The notes below the pieces were generated by a model, which saw only the letters and a program-made list of their open reading frames with translations, was not told where the DNA came from and made no database searches. A stretch of DNA of 64,000 bases from Curvularia sp. ZM96 (lineage: Eukaryota > Ascomycota > Dothideomycetes > Pleosporales > Pleosporaceae). How positions within the stretch are numbered: position 1 is the first letter of the stretch; every line of letters starts with the position of its first letter. The stretch is taken from positions 5,828,001 to 5,892,000 of the forward strand of contig JAJGBQ010000001.1 in assembly GCA_022457065.1 (NCBI GenBank), read 5' to 3'. Made by a program: the position numbers and the translations under genes. Shown here one piece after another: positions 20,607 to 32,462 of this stretch.

Positions 20607-22752
20607 ATGTCTAGCAAACAGCCATACGTGGTTCTCGACGACGACGACAGCGAGCCTGTTCCTGGCAGACGTTTCGCTATTGACCTAGTCGACTTTGGTA
20701 CGTTCATGTTCTTCACACCCCTACCTTTCACTAATTTTGTTTGAACCACAAAGACTCAGAGCCTGAGGATATCGCCCACAGTCCTCGCGCCCCGAGTTTC
20801 TCCTCAGAGCGCAACTCTCGATATGCTGCCATTCAGCCCCCCGAAGTCTTCATCGATGGTTATGAGCTACGCGCCACGGTTATCAAACCAGGCGATACTG
20901 TGGAATTGTACGATCCCATGCGAGAACCATTCCTAGAAACAATGCAGAGTGGCGATTTTCTACGCATAAAACATATTATCAAGAACCTGGAGACCGATGA
21001 GGTCCGTTTTCGTGGCTACAGAATGCGCCGCATGAAATATCTGGGCCCGTTATTCGACTGTAAGAGGCCCACAGTCCAATACCAATACATACTAACATCA
21101 CGAAAGGGACACTCAATGAGTTGGCCATGGTCCTACGCATCAATGAAGGGGACGAACGCCCACTACTTATGGCTGGCTTAGAGGATGTCGAGGTTGAGAA
21201 GGTTATGTACAAGCGAGAATGCGTTATTACGCACAAACCACGACCACCGTCTGGCTGCGGTGAACCAGTAACGATCAAAGTTCCTCAGGGCCTCACTGAA
21301 AGAGAAATCAAGCAGCTTCTCTTTGAGGGCGGCGTGCTAACTTGTCGGTCCATCTACGTCCAACACGTCAATTCTCGGAACCAAAAGGTCTATGGCGGCA
21401 TCGTCCGTCACCTCTATGCGCGAGAGGTGAACGAACTCAAGGGCTCTACTAATACACCAACTCATTCTCCTACGGGTTCGACCGCTGGCTGGTTTAAGGA
21501 CGACAAAGATGACTGCGTAGTGGTGTTCAAACATTCAACGAGGCGTCGTGAGAGGTCATCAGATATTGAGATACTAGAAGCTCCCCCAAAACGCATCAAA
21601 GGCCCTTTCACCTTTGGTGACGGATTTTGCGGCGCTGGAGGTGCTTCTCAAGGTGCCTTGCAAGCAGGGTTTACGGTACGATGGGGATTGGACAAAGATG
21701 ACCGAGCTATCGAAGCTTATGAGCTGAACCACCCAGGCGCGTTCATATTCAAGATGGACGCCCATGACTTTCCGCCAAGAGATATTAGCAAAGCCTCTTT
21801 AAGAGTGGATGTTCTACACTTATCGCCACCTTGTTGTTATTGGAGCCCTGCGCAGTAAGTCTTCTATTTAATTGTAATATTGGCCATGCTAACATTGTCT
21901 ACTAGCACGACTAATGGCCCCAATGACCAGGCAAACTACGATGCCATATTCACGATCGAGGAGATCCTCAAGCAGGTGAAACCTCGTGTCGCGACACTAG
22001 AACAGACTTTTGGTCTGATGACACACGAACAACATAAGAAAAACTTTTTCAAGTTGCTCAACGACATTGGTAGAGCTGGTTATAATCTGCGCTACAAAAT
22101 GCAGGATTTATCGGAGCTTGGTCTCGCCCAGAGGCGCAAGCGCCTACTCATCATTGCTGCTAAGTGCGTTACAGTACATTCTTTGAGATGAGGATTGATA
22201 CTAACGACTATGTCTAGGCGCGGAACGCCACTACCACCGTTCCCCAAACCCACTCATGGTCCTCAGGGAAGCAACAACCTGAAGCCCTTCACAACGATTG
22301 CCGACGCACTACGTCCATTGACTCGCATCGGTTCCCAAGCTTTCAACGATGTGTACCACCAGCCAAGACTCTTTAGTTCTCCTAGGCACTCTTATAGTCC
22401 TCACACTCAACTTAGAGGCTGTATTACTACTGGCGGGACAACAAGTCACCATCCATCAGGTCTCCTTAACTTCACTGTGCGAGAACTCTCCTTCCTACAA
22501 GGCTTTCCAAGAATGTATTACTTCACAGGAAGTAAGACCGAGGCTTCTAAGCAGGTGGGGAATGCGTTTCCTCCTGTTGTAGCTGAGCAGATCTACCGCA
22601 CTATAGCGAACACGCTGAGAGCTTTTGACGAGGGTCTTGTTGGGGCTGAAGATGATCTTGACAACGACGATTTGGATGAGTTGGTGAACCGACACGAGAT
22701 CATAGAGATCAGTGACGACGACGAGATTGTGGAGCTAAGCGAGGATGAATGA
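20607..22752 (+). CDS. RID: Masc1/RID-type DNA cytosine methyltransferase
   Basis: Five exons (20607-20697, 20754-21059, 21107-21854, 21906-22163, 22218-22752) give 645 residues. The acidic N-terminus and a BAH-like region are followed by C5-methyltransferase motifs. Motif I is GDGFCGAGGASQG at about 303. Motif IV is SPPCCYWSPAHT at about 370, with the catalytic Cys and a join across intron 3. Motif VI reads LEQTFGL near 411, where canonical enzymes have ENV. Motif VIII is QRRKRLLIIAA, and motif X is KQVGNAFPP near 582. The SPAHT and EQT variants mark the Masc1/RID clade, genetically required for repeat-induced point mutation in Neurospora, rather than DIM-2 or Dnmt5. It is shorter than the Neurospora protein, and the acidic tail is ordinary. 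All motifs are intact, so it is predicted to be functional in nuclear DNA. Confidence 0.92.
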
Positions 22753-23484
22753 ACAGCCACAAGGCGCCTCGGCTCTGGAAACCGGATGAAGCACAGGATC
22801 CCGCAATTGCGCGTCTGCACTGCCTAATGGTGTTCTCTCATGCAGATTTTAGGAGTACTGTGTAAGATGGACCGTTTCATGCTCGTCGGTTACATGCGGG
22901 GTTCTTCAAAGGGGCTATGTCAAAAGTTAGCTTTATGCGCTACAGCCAAGCGTGTGGCGTAAGCCTTGCAATGGTTGTGCCTGAAGCACGGCTAAGACCT
23001 TTAGCGTGTATGAAGTTCATCTGGCGTTCCCATCGATGAGACGAAGGTTCGGAGCGACGATCAGCATGCTAAGATAACGGAGGATTTTCTTGTTTCTACC
23101 TAGTTTGCGCGGTTAGGGCTCACAGACTTATTCTGTATTTCCCACCGGACATAATCATAATGGATAGGTGAACTTTCGATGAGTCTTTTTTCATTCACGT
23201 GTCGATAACTGTAGATCTCTTTGGGTGCTCTGTATGTGTGTGTGTGCCTTTGAAACATTGCACACCGTATTTACATTTTTGTGGAAATGATAGTGACTGT
23301 AAACTAAATCTAACACGTCTCATGTGCATCATCCCTCTCCCTAAATATATATGCCAATTGCGCCTTAATGCGAGTTTCGCTACTAAATCATATTGCTTGC
23401 TTCTTTTTGGACGAATGGAGAAAAAGGAAAAACTCAAAGCCAAAACAACAGAACTAAATGAAAAGACAAAACACGGGGTATTAG
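22753..23484. other. Intergenic, no gene seen
   Basis: Convergent 3' flanks of the methyltransferase and the F-box-like gene. A short (TG)n run lies near 23232-23245. Confidence 0.6.
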
Positions 23485-24387
23485 TTAGATGGACGAAAAG
23501 CCGGGTATCAAAGTAACAGCGCCCTCTGTCGCAAATTCGTAGTCGTCGTCGTGCTCGCTCGAGTCATGCTTGGCCGCCTTGAGGCGGATATCGTTCCTGA
23601 CATGCAAAACCTGGCCGGCTAGCTCGACCAAGTTCTGGCGACACAGGACCTTCTTGAGCACGACAAAGTCAAAGTAACTTTCCGGAAAGTCGAAATGGAG
23701 AGCCAGGTCAGCGATGTGCAGACGCGCTAGCGCTTTGCGGAATAGCGGGTTGGCGTCGGCCATGTAGAAGCCCGTTAGCAACTTTTGCGTCTCGAGCCGG
23801 CCGTCGTTGTCTTTGGTGTTGGTGTTATGATCGCTAGTTTTTGAAGCGACGTCGTCCACGTACCGGCGGGTGTCGGCGCACAGCTTCAAGCTCAGAAGAC
23901 GGGTTTCGACGGCGGACAGCAGGTAGGATAAGCTGGTGCTGTAGCGCTGGGCACCGACACAGACGGGTTTCCAGATCCCTGTCCTCCGGTCCCGGACCGT
24001 GAGCATAGCCTTTGGGTAATAGAGCAGATCTATCTCAAGGTGTCGTACGAGCGGTAGATCGCGCAGTTGCAGAGGCGGCTCAAAGGCTCCGGAGCCTTCT
24101 TCCTCGTCCTCGTCGGCATCTACTCCGCCTGGCCCTGGATTCGTCCGTGATGGCGTGGGTGGGATTGAGGTGATATAGAAGGTGTTTTTGCCAAAGAAGA
24201 CGGAGCGTGCTTCGTAGTAGATTTGCCGGTTTGTGCGGAGGATGGCGGTATGCAGGTCGTAGGTCTTGTCTTGTCGAGCGAGTTGGCCTTTGAGAGGAGT
24301 CGAGGCGACGAGGAGGTGCGAGTAGATGTTTAGCCGAAGCTCTGGCGGTAGGATATCAAGAAACGGAGAGTGTGTAGCGGGCGCCAT
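23485..24387 (-). CDS. F-box-like / 2EXR-type fungal protein
   Basis: Single exon, 300 residues. The N-terminus FLDILPPELRLNIYSHLL is an F-box-like helix pair. It is followed by the ILRTNRQIYYEARSVFF stretch common to a large family of uncharacterised ascomycete proteins, in which the conserved Cys/Arg-x-x-Tyr-x-Glu-Ala block marks the family. An acidic loop (DADEDEEEGSG) lies near residue 90. The C-terminal half is helical with no other domain. F-box proteins connect substrates to SCF ubiquitin ligases, but for this family neither Skp1 binding nor substrate is known, so only the fold is claimed. Confidence 0.75.
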   Translation of the reverse strand: MAPATHSPFLDILPPELRLNIYSHLLVASTPLKGQLARQDKTYDLHTAILRTNRQIYYEARSVFFGKNTFYITSIPPTPSRTNPGPGGVDADEDEEEGSGAFEPPLQLRDLPLVRHLEIDLLYYPKAMLTVRDRRTGIWKPVCVGAQRYSTSLSYLLSAVETRLLSLKLCADTRRYVDDVASKTSDHNTNTKDNDGRLETQKLLTGFYMADANPLFRKALARLHIADLALHFDFPESYFDFVVLKKVLCRQNLVELAGQVLHVRNDIRLKAAKHDSSEHDDDYEFATEGAVTLIPGFSSI

Positions 24388-27300
24388 GATGGAATCTTGT
24401 TTTTCTATGATTCCCTCAAATATCTTGTGTCTGTGTCCGGCTGAATCCCTTTCTGTACTCGACTACGAATGTAACACGTTTTATAGATGGGCAAACGGTT
24501 ACCGGCAGGGCATGGAGAGGGTATAGTCAGGGAATAAGAAACCAGATCCTTCAACAATGAAAAAAAAAGTACAATCCCTGGAGTTGTGGCGACTCTCGAA
24601 CAACAGCAATTGCTCAGCGACAAGAGCGCGCAACCCTGGTTCTTATCCTCTTCTCTCGCAGCGGACCGCGCCATCAAGTGACCCCGTCGCCATCGTCATT
24701 CCTTCCCAAGGGCGTCGAATTTGTAACACTTGATTCGCTCCACCTAGCGTTCTAGGAACCAGATTGCCAGGAAGGCCTTTGTCGGCAATCTTTGGAAACC
24801 CTACCAGCAGGACGTCCATGCGCCCAAACACGCACTTCCAAATCAGCCCCTAGCCTCCACTACGCTTGACTTGCGGATCATCGATGCCCACAGGGATTCA
24901 TTAGACGCGATATGCTCTTGGCTGCTAGTGCTGGCGGGTACATGCAACCGTGCGCTTGTATCGGTGTAGGAAAAGATAAAACTATGGCCGATGGTTCGGG
25001 AACGCACTGGGGAGGGCATGTCGAGCGGCTGACGAGCCCTGCGCCATGGCCTGTTGCTCAAACACAAGATGCGTAGTCGCTTCGGCTAGTGCTGTTCTGG
25101 AAACGATGGAACAATACGGAGTAGGCCTCCCTTGGGCTCGGGAGCGGTTTCGCATGTCGGCTACGCCAAAGGCTTTGCTTCCAGCCTGCTGGAGCGCTTG
25201 GGTTGGCGGGCAAAACCTTGCAGGCCAGCTGCCGTTGAACGACTATGGAAGGCTACTTCCGAAATATATCCTCGCCTCGCCTCCCCCACCATCCACCACC
25301 ACGCCACGGCCACACGCGCCACTATCGCCAGACATCGGCATGATACCGGCCACGCGTGTACTCCGTACTGGTATCAAGCTCAAGCTGACGACTAGAGACT
25401 CCTCTCATGCGTACGGCCGTACATACACCACTCCGAGACTCTTGGAAGCTAAACCGCCCTCCCCTCAAATTTACCTAATCGGGCAGACTCGAGCAATCAT
25501 ACCGCCCTGCTCTTCTCCCAAGCACCTTTTACTCTTTTCGGCGCCCGAAGCCACCGAGGCAAGCGCCCATGTCTACGCCTTGTCTACCTCCAACATGCCG
25601 CCTTTTGCTCACACTGTGCCACACGCAGAGTACCCCCAAGCCGGCACAAAAGAACTCAAAAATAACGGACCTTGTTACTATAGAGCAGCAGTCCAACGTT
25701 CAGCCCATTCTCCTGTTGCGTCTGGCCGCTTACTCCTTCGTCAGCAGCAAGCTGGTGGTGTCGATGCTAGCAAAGTTTGAGTATAGCTCGGAAGGGCTAG
25801 CGAGCACAAGCAAGGCTCGCTGAAAACCTATCGACGCCACAGAAAAGAACGGGAGCGCACATGGCGCCCTAGAAGGGATCAGCATGCGAAAGAGGCTGGT
25901 GTATTCTCCCTTCGCGAATGAAAACTCGAGCCACAACAGAGGGCGCTCCGCACACGTGCGCATGCACCATCAAGGACTCCCCCCAATAATTTGTTCTGGA
26001 AGCAGGACCAGCGAATAGATCGGCTAAAAACGTTCCTTTCCAGATGATCCATGAACCCTCTCAGCTGCTTGTCGCTCAACTGCCGTCCGGCTCCACGATA
26101 TCTTTCTATGTCATCTCATCATCTACATACATCGTGACGTGGATAGTTCTCACACTTACTCCGTACAGATAGTGAAGCCGTAAAAAGGCTGTGGTGCCTT
26201 TAATTTTCCCTTCGCAACATGCTAACGAACAAGCTACTGTACCCTACCCTCCAACCTTGGCATGCCGATCATAGAATCCTCCGAGCCAATGCCGCGGCCC
26301 TGAGGCGGCGTCCTTTTCCTCTGTATCGCTGCCTCTTCGGCACGCCGTTCATTCCTTCAGTTCATTTGACCCAAACTCCACTATCGAGGCGCTTGGGGCG
26401 CGCCACCACCGTTACTTCGCTTGCAAGGCGAGAACACGACCCGGTACACGTGGCTGACCGCTTTGCGCCGCCTTATCTTCCTCTTTTCCTCCGCCGACCC
26501 AGTCTCTCCGGATGTGATTCCGTACGCACAGCCCACCCTCACCCACACAAAGACAGATCTGTGCCTTCCCTTGACTTCTGTGCATCGGGCGGCGGAGAAA
26601 GAACACGGTAGGTAGCCATCGGTCCGTTTGACCGTGACACAACAGTAGAAAAAAGACTCCATCTGGAACAGGTGCATGGAGGAGACTGTGGGTGCAGGCG
26701 TGGTGCATATGCGGCTCTTTTCGCCGAGAGATGCAGCACGACAAGAAGGCAGGTCGCCCGGCACCTTGGGGCTGGAGGGTTCCTTCCTTCGTATGTTGCA
26801 GGTTATGACGCCATAATCGTACGATGAATGTCCACAAGGTGCTTACGGGGAGGGTTGGAAAGTCAACTAATACCCCCGCGCCCCATGGGTATAACAACGA
26901 CTTCAGCATGGCGTCGCATGGGCTCCCTTGATGGCGGTTACCTGCAGGGCCAAGCGTGGCTAAGGAACGACCCTGATCGGCAGCCGGTCAAACCAGTATT
27001 ATGGATCAGAAGAGGAGTTGGCAAGGAAACAACAAATTACAGCTGACGGGTGACATATCGTTTAACGGGCGGTCGTCAAACGCACCCTGGGGGAACATCC
27101 GATTTGTGTGCGAAGAGTCATTGCAGGCTATACGGCGTCGTCAGCGTCAGACGGAAGGACGTCGGCCAAATACGCTCGAACCGCACTCGGTTCTGCCACG
27201 AATATGACAGGGAATGGGAAAAGATCCTCCAATAGCAGAGGGTCGGTGATGAGAAAACGAAGCGGGTACAGTAGCCACTTGACTTGGTAAAGAGGTTGAA

Positions 27301-27863
27301 CATGTTACTCCAAGAATCAGCACTTGAGCCTCATACGATGTTGACTTTCGGATACAAGGAACGAACGACGCACAGGGCGTCTTTGGAAGGATGAGAGGGA
27401 CGAATATGGAAAAAAAGTTGGAATACAAGATGAAAGAGTTAGTCGTGCCTCTGCCAACACACCTGTTCGTGGAAAAAGACCCCTTTCCACATTCATCTCA
27501 TCTCAAAACGCCACGCTCTTCCAAGCACCCAAGAAGGCACCAAGAAGCTCAAAACCGTCCACAATAGCCGCATTCCACTCCCGGACTCCTTCCTTTACGA
27601 CCGTAGCATCCATCTCCGCAAACGGGAAGTCTCATCCCACTTCCCCGGCTATCTAGCGGTAATCCCCCATACCCCAGCTCTTACTCCCGTCCCTCCCCCT
27701 CCCCCCATCGCTTACACCCTCTGTGCCCGAAGAACTGCCTAATCGAGTAAGCAACTTCTCTCTTGTCCCGGTAATTTCGGGTGTAATAAGGCCACTGCCG
27801 TGCTACTGATACTGTACATCCTAAGGACAAGGCTGCTGCCGTGCCGCCAACTTGCCGTGCCTC

Positions 27864-27894
27864 TTTTTTTTCTCTCTCTCTCTCTCACACACAC
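27864..27894. repeat. Compound T(n)-(CT)n-(CA)n microsatellite
   Basis: Consecutive T8, CT and CA runs in the plus strand. Confidence 0.85.
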
Positions 27895-28568
27895 GGACAG
27901 CCTTGCAGAATTCCTGATCGCTGCTGCGACGTATGTATACGATTGGATGTACATAAGTAGTGCTTTCGGTCCTTTTCTTTCTTCTCATCATTATCGTCAG
28001 TTTTGTCTAGTAGTGGAGTGGCGAACAAGTGTATGATAGACAGGGAGAGAAAGAGGAAGGAGGGACCATGTGCATCAGAGTGCAGTGCATGGCAAGACTG
28101 TGCAGGGGTATCGGAGGTAAGACGGGTATCACGCTTTTCTCTCACCTTTTCTACGCTAGTTCTAGAACGCGGGAGCCAGGCGTGTGTGTGTGTTCGGATC
28201 CGCCTTTTGCTCAACCAACGTGACTATCAAGATGGTAAGTTCGTTGACATGTAAGCGGACGGGTAGATGGACGGACGTTGACAGGTTAGATTGTGGAGGG
28301 GTGGTGGCTTACTGTAAATCCACTGTACTAGGTAGTAAACTTTCCGATTGGCGTTTGAGAATCGTGCATGACATGGCTAGGCATTATCGGAGAATCTTGG
28401 TTGGCGTAAGACCAAAACCATACTCCGTACATACTCTTTATCTTTTTTTTTCTTGGAATACGTAAACTAGATTGGCTGGGCAGATATTGACGCGCTCGGA
28501 GATTTAATATGTATGGTAGTTTCTTGGGTCCTTTCTGGGCTAGGACAAGGGAAGGGGTGTGAGGAGTG

Positions 28569-28610
28569 GTTCGCGTGGAGTAGTTCGCGTGGAGTAGTTC
28601 GTGTGGAGTA
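28569..28610. repeat. Minisatellite, 3 x 14 bp
   Basis: Three head-to-tail copies of GTTCGCGTGGAGTA. The third has one change (C to T). GGAGT-rich sequence continues to about 28690. Confidence 0.85.
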
Positions 28611-29313
28611 GTGTATTCTGGCGGCATCTCGGGGTGGAGTGGAGCGGAATATGGTAGAGTGGAGTACTGGTGGAGCAGAGTGGAGGTACTTCCCGTTAAG
28701 AGGTTCGTACCATGGGAAACAGTCAGTGCTGGAGAGTCAGTGTAGTAGATCGGAGGGCCATGTGAAGTGCACACAGACATGCCTTTTCGAGATTCCACAC
28801 ACACAGATGCATGATGTGTCTGACGACGTGATACCTTCTTCTCACTTGTCTACATGACAGAAAACCTAGCGTGTATGTATCTCGACAAAGCGGGCATCAT
28901 ACTTCAAGTATCTCTGGAAAAGCAATTCAATAACACCTCACCACATTCCAATCTAACTGACTCAAAACTGCAATATAGGTCCAATCACCTCTTGCCACCA
29001 CTGTGCCAATCCAAACAGATTCACGTGTTTTCATATCCTATTCCTCTCATACACTCTCACAAACCCCTGCATATATTGCGATACGCTGTATAATCCCACC
29101 TACTTGTAAAATTCTAGTTCTTAGCCCACAATTTTCACAAGCAAATCTTGGTCTAAAAACCGCTCTTGTTCGGCATGTGCAGTGTTAAAGTGGAGTGAAC
29201 GAGTTGATTGATTTGACCAAATACATGGTAGAATTGAGTATATCCACTGAACAATGTGAGCGGCTAATGAGGGGACTGGTCTGCTAGTGCCCCTGACATT
29301 TGATTTATCCCAA

Positions 29314-29582
29314 TCATAGGCATGAGCCCTAAAGATAGCACAGTTAGAGTCAAATAGACTAAGAGACCTGCGAAGGAGTAACAATACCAATCCTGGACCG
29401 CAAGGTATGCAATGGTAGCAACATCGCTGTTCGCAACCACCATTTGAGAGTCGACAATAAGAACAAGTTTCTCCAAATTGTGGTGCTCTTGCAACTTTGT
29501 CTGGTTTATCCCCCGTAGTACGGGTTGGATTAGCGATGGCGACGCTAACAAAGAGAGCACTGAGAAGAATTGATAAACGCAT
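29314..29582 (-). CDS. Small secreted protein with eight cysteines (effector-like)
   Basis: Two exons (29582-29388, 29328-29314) join over a 59-nt intron (GTATTG donor, CTAAC branch point, TTTAG acceptor), giving 69 residues. The last exon codes only four residues plus stop. The signal peptide is about 17 residues (ending VAIA). A polar spacer follows, then a compact core with eight Cys in about 27 residues: CxxC, a single C, a CC pair, then CxxC and a final C in the last exon. Without splicing the frame runs on into about 85 residues with no cysteine pattern, which supports the intron. An even number of Cys in a short secreted protein suggests a disulfide-knotted apoplastic protein. Function, target and toxicity are unknown and no family is recognised. 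Confidence 0.7.
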
Positions 29583-30694
29583 GATGTAGAAGATGGGGTT
29601 TCGTGCCTAGGGTGTGAGTAATACAGATGTAGATATACACCAGGTTATTCTCACAGTTTATATATTGTCGTAATCAAAGGTAAATAAGCATGACATTATA
29701 TAGTAAGACACGGCCGAGGGATATAGCCACAGGAACACGTAAGCTAGAAAATCAATCCGTTTCAATTTGCAACTGGTTTGGAAAAGTAACTTTAGAAGAA
29801 GTTATTTTAGATAAGCTCTCGGCGCTGGTAAATACGAACAGTGTCCGGGGATGGACCGACACAACAGGTACAATAGTAGAAAGGAACAGCGGCATGTGGA
29901 GACATGAAAACCCAAAAGGACTGCTGCCATGAGGTTAGTAGGGCTGAAAGGGGGTAATGCATAGTCTTAAAGACTCTCCATCTAAAACCCCTGGTCGAAA
30001 TATACCATTCTGATATCCTGGCTCCGACTTTACATGCCAACACCTCGCATACGTATGTAAAAATTTGACAGTGAATGAGCCAAGGGCGAGCACGTCGCTT
30101 GACGGCAAGACCCGTCCAGGCATATTCTTAGTAAGCAGTTATTTCTTTTTCATTTTTCACTAATGGCTCGCCTGTGGCGATTGGCCTATCAAAAGGTATA
30201 GTAAGCAGTTATATGGATGAACGATGTTATAGCTGAAGACTACAAAGTACCTACTCACTCACTCACTCGCAGTACTTAGACAGAGAGAGAGGAAAAAGGG
30301 AAAAAAAGGAGAAAAAGAAACTCTATGATTTCCTTCACACATAGCTCAAGCTCTTAAGTTCATGACACAGGAAAAGGTTTTAGAAAAAGGGAAAAAGGAT
30401 ACGGTTTTAAAGCTTTCTACTACATACAGTACTATATATACTTTGTAAAAGCGTTTGTTAAGGAAGGAAAAAAGAAAGAAAGAGTTCGTGATATAGGTCA
30501 TACATTCATACATTCATATCTCATTCATCAAGGAGGACAAGTCGTTTAGAAAAAAAAGGAGAGAAAAAACGAAACAAAAACAAAAAAGCGAGATTACAAT
30601 AATACACTTTCCTCTTTACACACTCACTCATACTACCTTTTCCATCCAATCGTTATTCATCCAGTCATCAAGAAAAGCAAAGGAATGCAGCACC
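29583..30694. other. Intergenic, purine/pyrimidine-rich
   Basis: No gene. AG-rich and A-rich runs (30290-30600) and a short CTCA tandem near 30253-30268. 5' flank of the Cys-rich gene and 3' flank of the RS-rich gene. Confidence 0.6.
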
Positions 30695-32462
30695 TCAATA
30701 ATCTCTCCTCCGATGCCTCCTCGTCTTAACCGGCGACCCGTTGCCCTCGTCCCCACTGCTAAAATAATCGTACTCATCATCCTCATCGCGACCATAGTCG
30801 TATCCATGGTCTGGGCGACGCTCTCTGCGGTCCTCTCTGCGCTCATCACCACCACCGCCGCCGCGAGATTTGGAACGAAACCGATCAATAATACTGCGGC
30901 TTCTAGCGCGCAGACCAGTGCCTCTGCTGCGGTCGCGATCGTGGGTTCTAGCTCGGGACCGGTCGCGAGAGCGAGACCGCGAACGTGAAGGGGAGTGGCG
31001 GCGGTTGCTTCGGCTTCTGTTTATTGCATTAAAACACTGCAAGGAGAAGGAAGGAAGAACAAAGACGTAAAACGTACCTCGAGCGAGTAGCAAGTTGGCG
31101 CGCGCCCAGCGCCCCAGCAGCAGCTCCTGCAAGCGTTGTTAGTCTTCCTTTACCCAGGGTTCTGCCTGCGAGGCCACCGGCCAACGCACCTCCCACTGAC
31201 GCTGCCAGACCCTTTTCCCGCAAGTCCATGCTGTCGAATCTATCACGCACTTTAGCCATGCGCGAATCTTCTCGACCATGGTCTTTGCTGGGACGGGATC
31301 GGTGCGAGTGGGAGTCTGCTGACCTGGCTCGGCTTCTGTGCGAGTGCGAACCATGGCGTCGGTGGCTCCGCGACGGGTCCACAGGAGGAGGGCCGTATTG
31401 GACCATTTCCTCACGTGCAGGAGGCGCAGAATAGGCTGGGTAGGGCGGGTTGGGAACGGGCCCGTAGCTGGGCTGGGAGTTTGATCGTTGACGAGTAAAG
31501 GGCGGTGGAGAGGGTTGGTAACCAGTTCCGTTGGCAGCGAATTCGGTATGATGGTACGGGTTCAGGGGCGAGTTGGAGCCAACTGGCGGGGGCGGAATAG
31601 GTGCATCTCCTGTCGGTGGAGGTGCAGTGGAACTGTACACAGGGCTAGGTGCGTATCGAGATTGACCTCGAGCAGTATCCTGCTGCCCATAGTCACCACG
31701 GGGTGGTGAGGGTGCTGCTGGCTTCGGGGTGTTAGTAACAGAACGCTGAAGCAGAGTCGCCAGAGGCGGCTCAGAGGATGGGGTAAAAGAAGTAGAAAGA
31801 GGAGAAGCACGTTGAAGTGTGCCAGACAAACGGGGTCGAAACCGAGGACTCGACGGGGCCGATGCAGTCCGGCTTCTCGACATCGGCGGACTGGCGTTCG
31901 CCGGTATCGAATGCTCGGGCATGGCCGCGAGCGTCGCTCGTCGAAAAGAGGAAATATTATTTACCTGAGGCGAGTATCCGTACGATGCCTGGCCGGAAGC
32001 GTATTCCTGCGGGTTGTAGGGCTTGTACTCGGATGCGGGTGGAGGGGGAAAGTAGGGCTGTCTCTGCTCGGGTTGGGCCATGGCTTCTCTCGAGTCGCTG
32101 TGCGAGCCGTCAAAGTCGCTGCTGTACCTGTGACGTCGGCCGCGGCTTAGACTTCTGCTGGACGTTCTTCCAGCACTCTTGGCGCGTCGTCGGTCCTGCT
32201 TCCTCTGCTCGTACTTGCGATCGTAGTCGTAGTCGGAATCGTCGGATGGACTGGGAGCTCTTCGTGAACGGCGGGCGCCAGATTGGTCTTCGCTTCTATA
32301 TCGTTGTCTGTCGTTCGCCTTGCGGTCTTTGCGGTCTTTGCGGTCCTTTTCGATGCGTTCCTCTTCTGCGGGAGTGAAGAAACCACCGGGTATCTTTTCG
32401 AAGAACTTGTCAGGGATTTGCTCTGCGCCGTAGCTCAGCGCCTTGAAGGCGAGGGCCGCCAT
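30695..32462 (-). CDS. Pro/Ser-rich protein with glycine-zipper segment and RS-rich tail
   Basis: Two exons (32462-31078, 31016-30695; 61-nt intron, GTACGT donor) give 568 residues. An N-terminal ordered block (MAALAFKALSYGAEQIPDKF) is followed by a charged DRKDRK run, an Arg/Ser stretch, and a long Pro/Ser/Tyr-rich disordered middle. Near residue 425 comes a glycine zipper (VGGALAGGLAGRTLGKG, then AGAAAGALGARQLA). After the intron the tail is dominated by RS and RD dipeptides and acidic patches. Glycine zippers often insert in or associate with membranes, while RS tails bind RNA or SR kinases. The family is an uncharacterised ascomycete one and I do not assign a function. The intron acceptor used is the second AG (AAACAG), because it keeps the RS frame. 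Confidence 0.75.

Larger units (their letters stand above)
24388..29313. other. 4.9-kb gene-free region
   Basis: No frame shows a domain or consistent splicing. A 244-codon frame at 25046-25780 is in a compositionally GC-rich stretch and overlaps others. The region holds four exact copies of the 9-mer TACTCCGTA (either strand), a compound T/CT/CA microsatellite and a 14-bp minisatellite. No transposase or LTR seen. Confidence 0.55.

Noticed and set aside
25046..25780. 244-codon plus-strand frame in the gene-free block
   Set aside because: No domain, no signal peptide, low-complexity composition and another long frame overlapping it. It looks like chance in GC-rich DNA.
28328..28804. 158-codon minus-strand frame over the minisatellite
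   Set aside because: Much of it is the translated 14-bp repeat. No domain or splice structure.
29121..29327. Read-through extension of the eight-Cys protein to 153 residues
   Set aside because: The extension begins inside a consensus intron (GTATTG...CTAAC...TTTAG) and has no cysteine pattern.
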